36,697 nt of DNA from IMG/VR virus record IMGVR_UViG_3300046777_002606, positions 1 to 36,697 of that record. One strand, written 5' to 3'. This DNA comes from a virus. This document shows positions 27,912 to 34,257 of this stretch, piece by piece. A model generated the notes under the pieces. It ran no database searches and was not told where the DNA came from. It saw only the letters and a program-made list of their open reading frames with translations. The number at the start of each line of letters is the position of its first letter. Positions within the stretch are counted from its first letter, which is position 1. Made by a program: the position numbers and the translations under genes.

Positions 27912-28376
27912 ATGAAAAGACTTCTATTAGCCTTTTCGTTATTCTTCGCAATCCCAGTTAATGCTGCTGAAATTACATCTAAAATAACTGATTCCGTTCA
28001 ATTGAAAGTTGATGGTGCTGCAGTTCAATCGACTCGAATCGGTGCTTCATATTCCGTATCAGGAACAAATATTCAATCTACATCTTTTGGTGGAGTAGGT
28101 GGTGCTGGAACTTATGACATTAATACAGCAGGTCAAGCATTTACTTTCTCTGAAAGTTTTAATGCTGCTGACACTCCTGTAACCTCACAAACTCGTTCTA
28201 ATCAAGGAACAATTGATTCACCAAATCTCTATGGAGATACTATAACTCAAGTTGGTGGTGAAAAAGGAACTCTTGCAGGTACTCTTTCCCCAACTAGCGT
28301 TCCTACTGTTACTGCTGGTGGTGCTGGTACAACTGCTACAGGTCAACGTAGTATCGAATTAAGCGTATTCAAATGA
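27912..28376 (+). CDS. Exported protein, paralogue of the next gene
   Basis: 154 residues from the ATG at 27912; an in-frame GTG seven codons earlier is less likely since the signal peptide begins MKRLLLAFSLFFAI and is cut after VNA-A. The mature part is Ser/Thr/Gly-rich and beta-like: YSVSGTNIQS, YDINTAGQAFTFSESF, and an end RSIELSVFK. The next gene shares YTVTGTNI, QGAPFQFSETY and SISVFTQ in the same order, so the two are tandem paralogues. Export implies action in the periplasm or on the virion surface after lysis; function unknown. The gene overlaps its paralogue by four bases (ATGA). Confidence 0.7.
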   Translation: MKRLLLAFSLFFAIPVNAAEITSKITDSVQLKVDGAAVQSTRIGASYSVSGTNIQSTSFGGVGGAGTYDINTAGQAFTFSESFNAADTPVTSQTRSNQGTIDSPNLYGDTITQVGGEKGTLAGTLSPTSVPTVTAGGAGTTATGQRSIELSVFK

Positions 28377-28738
28377 GACATTTAACTCCCGCTTTGCTTT
28401 TAGCAGCGGGAGTCATTTGTACTCCCGTTTATGCTGAGAGTGTTGTGCCTAATTTTACTAGAGGTACAATTAACGCAACAACAGAATCAACAACAAAAGT
28501 CATAGAAACAATTCGTCAAGTTGAATATACAACTGGCGAATCTTATACTGTAACTGGTACAAACATTAATATTCCTGGCGTCCCGCAGAGGGGTACTGGT
28601 TATTCTATCATGACTCAAGGTGCCCCATTTCAATTTAGTGAGACTTATCTTGGACCTGGAGTGGCAAAAGAAACATGGATAGATCGCACCACAGAAACCC
28701 AATCAACCACTACATCAATCTCTGTCTTTACGCAATAA
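28373..28738 (+). CDS. Exported protein, tandem paralogue
   Basis: 121 residues with a clear signal peptide (MRHLTPALLLAAGVI, cut after VYA). The mature part holds the same motif order as the preceding protein: YTVTGTNINIPG, SIMTQGAPFQFSETY, ending TTSISVFTQ. It lacks the Gly/Thr-rich insert of its neighbour. The start overlaps the stop of the first paralogue by four bases. The motif set suggests a beta fold that may polymerise or bind a surface. No family recognised. Confidence 0.7.
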   Translation: MRHLTPALLLAAGVICTPVYAESVVPNFTRGTINATTESTTKVIETIRQVEYTTGESYTVTGTNINIPGVPQRGTGYSIMTQGAPFQFSETYLGPGVAKETWIDRTTETQSTTTSISVFTQ

Positions 28739-29262
28739 TTTCAACAGGGACTGCATTTGCTCAAAGTACTCCTGCCCCTAGTAACACAAATATTGCTGGA
28801 CCAAGTGCAAGTGCTACTGGAAATGTAACCAATCAGGCAGTTCAAGTTCTTCAAGGACCATATGCACTCAATACTTATGGTGGTGGAGTAAGTTGCCAAG
28901 GTGCAACTTTTTCACTATCACCATTTTTGATGAGCAGTCAAAACAATAGCGATGACCCAGAAACCTTTGCATCACGCAATGGAAATTGGGGTATTTCTGC
29001 AGGACTTAATATTCCATTAGATAATCACCTATTGAACTTATGTAAAAGAAGAGCAGAAACTGAAATTGCTAGGCAGCAAGCAGAGACTGATAAAGCAAGA
29101 TTGGACTTTGAACTTGTAAGATTATTGAAGTGTGGTGAAGCACATAAAAATGGAATAATGTTTCATCCGGACAGTCCTTACTATAAAGTTTGTGCAGATG
29201 TTGTAGTGAAATACCCAAAAGTTGAGGATGCAGTGAATGGAACCAATACAAATAATAGATAA
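28675..29262 (+). CDS. Exported protein with coiled-coil C-terminus
   Basis: 195 residues if the ATG at 28675 is used, overlapping the preceding gene by 64 bases. A hydrophobic segment (INLCLYAIISTGTAFA) ends in a signal-peptidase-like AFA-Q at about residue 29, so an N-terminal signal is present even if the exact start is uncertain. The mature part begins with Ser/Pro/Asn-rich sequence and has a Cys near SCQGATFSL. It includes GNWGISAGLNIPLDN, resembling outer-membrane beta segments, then a coiled coil (RRAETEIARQQAETDKARLDFELV) given in part, and two more Cys. The layout resembles a periplasmic protein. Overlaps the next gene by 26 bases. Confidence 0.6.
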   Translation: MDRSHHRNPINHYINLCLYAIISTGTAFAQSTPAPSNTNIAGPSASATGNVTNQAVQVLQGPYALNTYGGGVSCQGATFSLSPFLMSSQNNSDDPETFASRNGNWGISAGLNIPLDNHLLNLCKRRAETEIARQQAETDKARLDFELVRLLKCGEAHKNGIMFHPDSPYYKVCADVVVKYPKVEDAVNGTNTNNR

Positions 29263-30127
29263 TCCAAATCTAAGACCCATAATCGGAAATAATCCGATTA
29301 ATGTACCAAATGCAAATGTTAATAGAATATCCGGTCCATCTGTAATTTCAACCATAGATAGACCAACTGTTCGTGGTGTAGAAGCACCTATTGTTCGTGG
29401 ATTGGAAGTTCCTATTATTGATGTTCCAAATACTGCAATTAAATATCCAGTAATTAATTTACCAACTCAAAAAGAGTTTAATGGTGCGGTAAAAGGAGAA
29501 CGTGAAAAACAAACACCTCAAGAACAAGAAGAAAAAACAAGGGGATTGCCAGATAGCAAACCACCAGAACTTCCTCCTGCAGTTCAACAAATAACTCAAC
29601 AATCTCCCGTTTCCGCACCTACACCAGTTGCAGAAGTTCCAGCAGATACACCTCAACCCACTTTTTCTGTTTATGGTGTCAATATTAATTTACCTGACCC
29701 TTCTCTTGTTGCTACGGCTGGTGCTGTCGCAGTAGTTACCACAGCGGCAACAATGGTATCATCGGCAGTTCTTAATGCATTAAAAAATGCTGCAGAACCT
29801 ATTATCAAAGAAGCAACAAAAAACAAGTTTAAAATTAAAATCAAACAAGTTAAACCCGTGCTTCATTATGTAATGGCAGAAGCAGGTCATATTGATATCT
29901 TTGAATATTCATCTGAAGGTACACGACTTGTAGCACAAACTGATAACGTTGAACAATATATTCGAGACGAAATTGAAAAGAATGTTTTATATGAAATTGA
30001 AAATAAAGTGATTATTGATGAACCAGTAAAAGATAGATTTACAAAAGAGGGACAGGAAAGATTTAAATCTCTCTATGCCCCTCCTAAGAAAATTGCTAAA
30101 AAATTATCTGCTCGTTTATCAATTTAA
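29237..30127 (+). CDS. Pro-rich membrane-anchored unknown protein
   Basis: 296 residues. The N-terminal half is rich in Pro, Ile and Asn with short repeats (TVRGVEAPIVRGLEVPI). A Glu/Gln/Pro-rich linker follows, then an Ala-rich hydrophobic segment (residues about 158-183: VATAGAVAVVTTAATMVSSAV) that fits one membrane helix. A basic amphipathic stretch (KNKFKIKIKQVKP) and a charged domain follow (HIDIFEYSSEGTRLV, YIRDEIEKNVLYEIENKV). It starts inside the coiled-coil gene and ends the plus-strand operon of exported proteins. A role in bridging envelope layers is conceivable, but no family is recognised. Its end overlaps an opposite-strand gene by 32 bases. Confidence 0.65.
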   Translation: MEPIQIIDNPNLRPIIGNNPINVPNANVNRISGPSVISTIDRPTVRGVEAPIVRGLEVPIIDVPNTAIKYPVINLPTQKEFNGAVKGEREKQTPQEQEEKTRGLPDSKPPELPPAVQQITQQSPVSAPTPVAEVPADTPQPTFSVYGVNINLPDPSLVATAGAVAVVTTAATMVSSAVLNALKNAAEPIIKEATKNKFKIKIKQVKPVLHYVMAEAGHIDIFEYSSEGTRLVAQTDNVEQYIRDEIEKNVLYEIENKVIIDEPVKDRFTKEGQERFKSLYAPPKKIAKKLSARLSI

Positions 30128-30278
30128 ATTTTTTCCTTCCTCTTTTTGCAGGTCTCCTAACAAAACGAAAAACTTCTGGCGGTTGTCGGTTGGGAATAGG
30201 TCTTCTGTTTTCAAGCATTATTCCATCATTAGTTAACAACCTCAAAACTATTAACAATTCAAGAATTACGAGTTTCAT
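30096..30278 (-). CDS. Possible small basic protein, convergent with the exported operon
   Basis: 60 residues starting MKLVILELLIVLRLL, a hydrophobic N-terminus, then Arg/Pro-rich sequence (NRRPIPNRQPP, RRPAKRGRKKF). The start overlaps the upstream 71-residue gene by 20 bases, and the end overlaps the plus-strand gene by 32 bases. The hydrophobic/basic split could be a short membrane-anchored protein or a signal-like peptide. Support is moderate: frame coupling and composition only. Confidence 0.42.
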   Translation of the reverse strand: MKLVILELLIVLRLLTNDGIMLENRRPIPNRQPPEVFRFVRRPAKRGRKKFKLINEQIIF

Positions 30279-30474
30279 TATTCTTTTTTAGTTTAAAAGC
30301 AGCATCTCCTAAGAATGAACCAACTGCAAGCACAAGTACTTTTGCATATGCATCTCTACTTGTGCTTTCGAGTTCTACTTGACCTTCTGTTCTAATCGCA
30401 ACAGATTCCACAGCAGAAATCATAAGTGCTGCCCAGATAATAATGAACAATCTAACAATATTAAAATAAATCAT
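30259..30474 (-). CDS. Small two-span membrane protein
   Basis: 71 residues with hydrophobic segments at about 4-23 (FNIVRLFIIIWAALMIS, in part) and 42-60 (YAKVLVLAVGSFLGDAAF), joined by a polar loop, and a Lys/Asn-rich tail. The start overlaps the nuclease stop by four bases (ATGA). Its size and topology fit a holin or a membrane-remodelling protein, but a stronger holin candidate lies at 32386-32703. Function not assigned. Confidence 0.6.
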   Translation of the reverse strand: MIYFNIVRLFIIIWAALMISAVESVAIRTEGQVELESTSRDAYAKVLVLAVGSFLGDAAFKLKKNNETRNS

Positions 30475-30905
30475 TTCTGTCTTCTCTCCAATAATAAAGC
30501 AAAATCTTTCTTTTTGGTTCCACCATCATATTCCCAAGCATATCCTTCATCAATCATTTGCTGATTAACAGATTTCTTTTTATTCACTGCGGATACTTCA
30601 TTATCCCCAATAAACAAATGTCCCAGAATTCTTCCGTATTTCTCAGTAGAATCTGGGAGTTCTGTTTTAACAATAACGTCAGTTTGTCCTTCTAACTTTT
30701 TCTTGAGCCATTCTTTAACTTCAAGACCAAGTTTTTTCTCATTGACATCAGTTGTTCTGCTCTCTGGGGTATCGACACCAGCAAGACGAATTCGCTTAGT
30801 AAGGGAGATATCAAAACCCAAGTCAATAGCAGCATCAATAGTGTCACCATCTACAACCTTAAGAACTGACTTAATTCTATAAATGTAAGGATCTTTGTCT
30901 GACAT
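30471..30905 (-). CDS. Staphylococcal-type thermonuclease (SNase)
   Basis: 144 residues with the SNase fold markers: VDGDTI with Asp21, RIRLAGVDTPES with Arg40, Asp45 and Glu48, and EKYGRILGHLF with Arg92. These correspond to the catalytic Arg35, Asp40, Glu43 and Arg87 of the staphylococcal enzyme, so it should be an active calcium-dependent nuclease. No signal peptide is seen, so it would act in the cytoplasm. Its role may be host DNA breakdown or RNA decay. It starts on the base after the stop of the preceding gene and overlaps the next by four bases. Confidence 0.85.
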   Translation of the reverse strand: MSDKDPYIYRIKSVLKVVDGDTIDAAIDLGFDISLTKRIRLAGVDTPESRTTDVNEKKLGLEVKEWLKKKLEGQTDVIVKTELPDSTEKYGRILGHLFIGDNEVSAVNKKKSVNQQMIDEGYAWEYDGGTKKKDFALLLERRQK

Positions 30906-31117
30906 TAGAAAGGAAACTTAATACTCCCAGTATTTAGTTTAGGAATAGGTAGTTTCTCAAATGCTTTATTAACTTGGTTCTCCACAACCTTACCAACGAA
31001 CTGTTCTGGATTGTTGAGAATTGCTTCTGCTTTTTTATAAGTTACATAAGCACCATAACAAAGTGCTCCACTAATGAGAAGACTTGTTGTTGATAGAATG
31101 AGTGCTAAATTTTTCAT
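30905..31117 (-). CDS. Small N-terminally anchored membrane protein
   Basis: 70 residues. A hydrophobic N-terminus (MKNLALILSTTSLLISGALCYGAYV, in part) could be a membrane anchor or uncleaved signal. A basic/amphipathic segment (KKAEAILNNPEQFVGKVV) and the ending LPIPKLNTGSIKFPF follow. It shares a base of stop/start overlap with the nuclease gene and is itself overlapped by the 50-residue gene. The FPF end and the periplasmic-looking body suggest an envelope protein. No family recognised. Confidence 0.55.
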   Translation of the reverse strand: MKNLALILSTTSLLISGALCYGAYVTYKKAEAILNNPEQFVGKVVENQVNKAFEKLPIPKLNTGSIKFPF

Positions 31118-31223
31118 CTTTCATTTCCTCGTGTGCTAATTTTAATATGTAGTAAATTACATATGCGGTAAAGATAAGACCGCATCCTAATATTGTAACA
31201 ACTCCCCAGGGAAATTGGTCCAT
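31071..31223 (-). CDS. 50-residue single-span membrane peptide
   Basis: Begins MDQFPWGVVTILGCGLIF and continues TAYVIYYILKLAHEEM, a single membrane helix, followed by a polar tail (KDEKFSTHSINNKSSH). The ATG shares bases with the stop of the peptidase gene (TGATG) and GGTAAG is upstream. It overlaps the 70-residue gene by 47 bases. Coupling and a clean membrane helix make it credible; overlapping ends and short length reduce confidence. Confidence 0.5.
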   Translation of the reverse strand: MDQFPWGVVTILGCGLIFTAYVIYYILKLAHEEMKDEKFSTHSINNKSSH

Positions 31224-31969
31224 CAATACTTACCTTCAGTACAATACTCTACTTTCTTATTTGGATAATAAGGATACTTACCCTCTTGAGGTTTCATCCA
31301 TCCACATCCAATCAACCAATCCATAGTTAAAGGAGTTGGTCTAATTTGATCCCACAGTGGTCCCTTAGCACACATCTCCAACTTATCGGCAGTTACATTA
31401 GATTGTTCTTCTGCCCAATTTGCATCTGCTTCCCAAGGAATAGCACGACTTTGCATCATCGATTCATAAGTTAATCGTGTCTGCTTCATTACCCAAGCAG
31501 GAATCTCAGAATCCTGATGAACCTGTGCCATAAAGGACGTTTGTAGTCCGCCACCCATACAATCTTGAACAACGTGCCATCCTTCATGTCTCATAGTTCC
31601 CAAAAATTCTCTAGGATCTTTAAGAAGAGTTTCATTTACAAAGAAACGATTGTAGTTTGGTTTGTATAAACCTACTGTTCTTGGGGTAAAGTATCTCTCA
31701 GGTGCAACATAAACAGGGACATTTACACCGTCAAGAGCAGTAATAATTCTTTTTAATTCTTCTCTGAATGGATCAAAGTCTGGATCCTTTAGTAGTTCAG
31801 AATCTACTGATAGTTTTTCTATTCCTTCAGTACATTCTAGGAGTATCATACAACCCATTGCCTCTGCACTATAAGGTCTTACTGTTGGTTGTTTTGGTTC
31901 CAATGATGACGCCATAGCAGGAAATGCTAAAGATAAAACTAAACCAACTGAGGTGAATAACTTTTTCAT
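31223..31969 (-). CDS. Secreted zinc-metallopeptidase-like protein
   Basis: 248 residues from the ATG at 31969, which overlaps the 66-residue gene stop by four bases. A signal peptide (MKKLFTSVGLVLSLAFPAMA) ends in AMA-S. The zinc motif HEGWH (His128-Glu129-x-x-His132, HExxH type) is followed by IPWEADAN with Glu180 as a likely third ligand. It has several cysteines (40, 46, 137 and near the C-terminus), which suits an oxidising periplasm. Phage-encoded secreted zincins are unusual; a role in degrading periplasmic or competing proteins, or in virion processing, is possible. Catalysis is inferred from the motif alone. Confidence 0.65.
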   Translation of the reverse strand: MKKLFTSVGLVLSLAFPAMASSLEPKQPTVRPYSAEAMGCMILLECTEGIEKLSVDSELLKDPDFDPFREELKRIITALDGVNVPVYVAPERYFTPRTVGLYKPNYNRFFVNETLLKDPREFLGTMRHEGWHVVQDCMGGGLQTSFMAQVHQDSEIPAWVMKQTRLTYESMMQSRAIPWEADANWAEEQSNVTADKLEMCAKGPLWDQIRPTPLTMDWLIGCGWMKPQEGKYPYYPNKKVEYCTEGKY

Positions 31970-32166
31970 TCGTTCCACCAACCTTCTTCTTTGTGTATCC
32001 AGACTTTCAAATCTTTCACATACTTTCTCAATATCTGGGCCTGTTCTTCATGCCAAAAATCACCCGTCTCAATATAAAGACGGGTGTGGTTGTCTATGGC
32101 TTGGAGTATTTTATGGATGGGAGCATTCCAACACTCCCTTTTTGGAGTGTTCCATTCTCTTGGCAC
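31966..32166 (-). CDS. Small Trp-rich protein upstream of the peptidase
   Basis: 66 residues from a GTG at 32166 (no ATG is in frame upstream). It is rich in Trp and charged residues: PIHKILQAIDNHTRLYIE, GDFWHEEQAQILRKYVKDLKVWIHKEE, ending WWNE, given in part. The stop overlaps the peptidase ATG by four bases. The first codons contain an eight-base hairpin (AACACTCC/GGAGTGTT) that may affect translation. The promoter at 32190-32217 precedes it. Function unknown. Confidence 0.58.
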   Translation of the reverse strand: MPREWNTPKRECWNAPIHKILQAIDNHTRLYIETGDFWHEEQAQILRKYVKDLKVWIHKEEGWWNE

Positions 32167-32189
32167 GGTATTACTAGCGAATGAACCTC

Positions 32190-32217
32190 ATTATATCTAA
32201 AATAATCAACCTGACAA
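32190..32217 (-). promoter_or_regulatory. Sigma70-type promoter of the 66-residue/peptidase run
   Basis: TTGTCA (32212-32217), a 16-base spacer, and a perfect TATAAT (32190-32195). A near-perfect dyad CCTGGCAATTGTCAGG overlaps the -35 and may be an operator. The start would be about 17 bases before the GTG at 32166. Confidence 0.62.
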
Positions 32218-32269
32218 TTGCCAGGACTAATCTCAACATACCCAACTACCATAAAAGCAATAAAATCTA

Positions 32270-32389
32270 TCACTTTTTCTTACCACCATTCTTTGCCTTT
32301 TTAGCATTTGCATTACCAGAATTCTGCTTTTTATTATTAGCAGAACCTGCACTACCTTTTTTACCTTTGTTTGCTGATTTTGCCATCAT
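32270..32389 (-). CDS. 39-residue Lys/Asn/Gly-rich basic protein
   Basis: A frame reading MMAKSANKGKKGSAGSANNK followed by more Lys, Asn, Gly and Ala and ending GGKKK. No hydrophobic core is present. The ATG overlaps the holin-like gene's stop (ATGA), with a second Met at 32386. It is likely disordered and could bind DNA or RNA or an acidic surface. Placed after lysozyme and holin, it may be a minor packaging or lysis-timing protein; no family recognised. Confidence 0.5.
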   Translation of the reverse strand: MMAKSANKGKKGSAGSANNKKQNSGNANAKKAKNGGKKK

Positions 32390-32703
32390 GCTCCACTTGT
32401 GCGGGGTTGTACTTGACCTTCTAAAACTTCAACTCTTTCTTCAAGACTTGGTTCAGTAGTTGTGGCAACTTCTGGTGCTACAGGTTCTGGAGTAGGTTCT
32501 ACTACCACTTCTCTACGTGGTTCTTCTTTCTTTTCGTCATCATCTCCACCTTTCTTCATAGTATTAATACCAAATGTGGCAGCAGATGCTGTGAAGACAG
32601 TTGCAATAAATGTTGGGTCCATTTTAGCAAGAGCCCCAGCATAACTAGCAGTGAGAAGTGCGGCAGACCAACCCAAAATGGCGATACGAATAACAGTACT
32701 CAT
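32386..32703 (-). CDS. Holin-like two-span membrane protein
   Basis: 105 residues from the ATG at 32703, chosen for AAGGAAAA eight bases upstream. Two hydrophobic helices (STVIRIAILGWSAALLTASYAG and TFIATVFTASAATFGI, in part) are joined by a short turn. A charged, Pro/Glu-rich tail follows (KKGGDDDEKKEEPRREV), ending TSGA. Two spans and a charged C-terminus are typical of class II holins. It lies immediately downstream of the GH24 lysozyme in the same direction, and 18 bases from its stop, a standard lysis-cassette arrangement. A non-lysis membrane protein cannot be excluded. Confidence 0.68.
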   Translation of the reverse strand: MSTVIRIAILGWSAALLTASYAGALAKMDPTFIATVFTASAATFGINTMKKGGDDDEKKEEPRREVVVEPTPEPVAPEVATTTEPSLEERVEVLEGQVQPRTSGA

Positions 32704-32751
32704 ACACTTTTCCTTTTTGTTTGGTGTTTCCATTTGTTCCTTAGTTTGAGG

Positions 32752-33423
32752 TTAACCTTTTTTCCAAGCTTCACCTTCTGCTTTTCTTCTACGAGCAAGA
32801 CCTGCTTCTACATTTGAACCAGGATTTCTGTAGAGGTAAAGCGCATCGGGAACTAGATCCCACTCTTTATTCTTCAGGCGTTTAGTAATAGTATTAAAGT
32901 TATCACCACCGTAAAAACCGGCACCAAGATTATAAGCAAAGCTGAGCAGAGCGCCTCTTTTTCCATCAGACATTTCACTCCAATGAGGGATTTTACGCAA
33001 GGCAGGAAGGAATTCATTCTTGCATTGTTCGATAAGAAGTTGGTCTGCTTCTTGTTGGGTTAAAGTATCACCAAGTTTAAAGTGCGACCCGTCCTTCTTA
33101 CGAGTAGAACCCCAACCAATAGTGATTGGGAGACCGCCAGTAAGGGGGTCGGGATATGCTTTAAGATGACATCCTTCAAACTCTTTAATGAGTTTAAGAC
33201 CCATCATTGGAACATCATCACCACCTGTTACAGGAGCTGCAGCAGCGGGTGCAGATGCTGGTGCAGCACTAGTCTTTTTTCCACGATAAATCTCCGCCCA
33301 ATCAATATTATCTTCTAGATATTTGACTGGGAGGTTATCTTCCAACCACTGTACTGCTTTAACATGATTGGGGTTCTTCTCGTCATAAAACTTGAAGAAG
33401 TTATGTAGATCGATTCTTGCCAT
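32752..33423 (-). CDS. GH24 lysozyme with an N-terminal module shared with the next lysin
   Basis: 223 residues. An N-terminal module (residues 5-47: LHNFFKFYDEKNPNH, VQWLEDNLP, ending DWAEIYR) is shared with the C39-like protein. An Ala/Pro linker (50-66) leads to a phage lysozyme domain: KEFEGCHLKAY with Glu83, PDPLTGG with Asp92, and TIGWGST with Thr101. These form the Glu-Asp-Thr catalytic triad of the P22/P21-type (GH24) enzymes, which cut the glycan strands. The overall length is longer than T4 lysozyme because of the added module. GGAG upstream supports the ATG. It should be an endolysin; the module may bind cell wall or direct it to a partner. Confidence 0.87.
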   Translation of the reverse strand: MARIDLHNFFKFYDEKNPNHVKAVQWLEDNLPVKYLEDNIDWAEIYRGKKTSAAPASAPAAAAPVTGGDDVPMMGLKLIKEFEGCHLKAYPDPLTGGLPITIGWGSTRKKDGSHFKLGDTLTQQEADQLLIEQCKNEFLPALRKIPHWSEMSDGKRGALLSFAYNLGAGFYGGDNFNTITKRLKNKEWDLVPDALYLYRNPGSNVEAGLARRRKAEGEAWKKG

Positions 33424-33547
33424 TGTTGTCTCCGAAATACCGTTGATAAAGTTCGTTTGCTTCTAAATGCTTACCACTATTTGTAAGATCTTTAATTACC
33501 TTAAGCATTTTTGCTTTAAATCTAGTCGAAGATTCTGCCCCATCCAT
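33401..33547 (-). CDS. 48-residue protein between the two lysins
   Basis: From the ATG at 33547, with a near-perfect AGGAGGT ribosome site five bases upstream inside the C39 gene's 3' end. It reads MDGAESSTRFKAKML, then KVIKDLTNSGKHLEANELY and QRYFGDNNGKNRST: a helical peptide with a polar end. It overlaps the C39 stop by 26 bases and the lysozyme start by 23 bases. The strong ribosome site makes it likely real. A role in regulating or chaperoning the lysins is speculative. Confidence 0.58.
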   Translation of the reverse strand: MDGAESSTRFKAKMLKVIKDLTNSGKHLEANELYQRYFGDNNGKNRST

Positions 33548-34193
33548 CGTTACCTCCTGGGCACCAACGATGCTTAAGAACTGCTTTGGTGTAAATGGTC
33601 TTCTTACCATTTGTAACTGGACCAGTATAGTTATCATTTAATGAACCATATGGATCATTTACATAATAACCTTTGCCATCTGGTGTCTTACCGATTACAA
33701 CACACATGTGCCCACCAGTAGGTGCAGAAAGAGAACCCCTATGGAGAATACCAATAACGACAGGTTTCCCAGCGTCAAGACTTTTATCAATATCAGCGAA
33801 AGAAAGATTGTAACTAAAGTGTGACTTAATTCCATAACCTGCCAGAACTTTTGTCTGTACGGCATGGTCAGTCGTATCACCAATTGCAAATACTTTCTTG
33901 ACATATTCATCATCACCTTTGATGCTTCCTGGCTTGAGGAATGCAAGACACATAGCACACGATGAAGAGTTGCAAGTTCTATGTGCATCTCTATAGTTAT
34001 CTACTTGATTGAAATATGGAACTGCAAGAACTTCTGGTGTAGGGGGTTTAGTTCTGAAAATTCCAATCCAATCTGTTTCTGAATCGTCAAGGAATTGAGC
34101 AGGTAGGTTATCCTCTAACCATTGTACTGCTGCCACATGGTTTGCATTACTATCATCATAAAATTTAAAAAAGTTATGAAGATCTAGGGTCAT
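33522..34193 (-). CDS. C39-like cysteine peptidase/lysin sharing the lysozyme's N-terminal module
   Basis: 223 residues. Residues 4-47 (LHNFFKFYDDSNANH, VQWLEDNLP, TDWIGIFR) are clearly related to the lysozyme module. The catalytic part resembles the papain-like C39 family: Cys74 in TCNSSSCAM, HMCVVIG with the histidine, and VNDPYG with the Asp. Such peptidases can cut peptide bonds, for example cross-links in peptidoglycan. With a glycan-cutting GH24 enzyme beside it, this looks like a two-enzyme lysis system. A late promoter lies at 34218-34225 behind the peroxiredoxin terminator. The substrate is inferred, not shown. Confidence 0.75.
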   Translation of the reverse strand: MTLDLHNFFKFYDDSNANHVAAVQWLEDNLPAQFLDDSETDWIGIFRTKPPTPEVLAVPYFNQVDNYRDAHRTCNSSSCAMCLAFLKPGSIKGDDEYVKKVFAIGDTTDHAVQTKVLAGYGIKSHFSYNLSFADIDKSLDAGKPVVIGILHRGSLSAPTGGHMCVVIGKTPDGKGYYVNDPYGSLNDNYTGPVTNGKKTIYTKAVLKHRWCPGGNDGWGRIFD

Positions 34194-34217
34194 TGGATAT
34201 TACTTAAACACTGAAGA

Positions 34218-34225
34218 TATTTATA
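34218..34225 (-). promoter_or_regulatory. Late promoter TATAAATA directly after the peroxiredoxin terminator
   Basis: TATAAATA begins in the T tract of the terminator at 34231-34248 and lies 25 bases before the C39 ATG at 34193. It repeats the arrangement at 25379-25407. Confidence 0.7.
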
Positions 34226-34230
34226 AAAAA

Positions 34231-34248
34231 AGCGCCCTTTCGGACGCT
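34231..34248 (-). terminator. Terminator of the hli-peroxiredoxin operon
   Basis: On the minus strand AGCGTCC GAAA GGGCGCT forms a seven-base stem (one G-T pair) with a GAAA loop, followed by seven T bases. It is about ten bases past the peroxiredoxin stop. Confidence 0.83.
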
Positions 34249-34257
34249 TGATTATTT

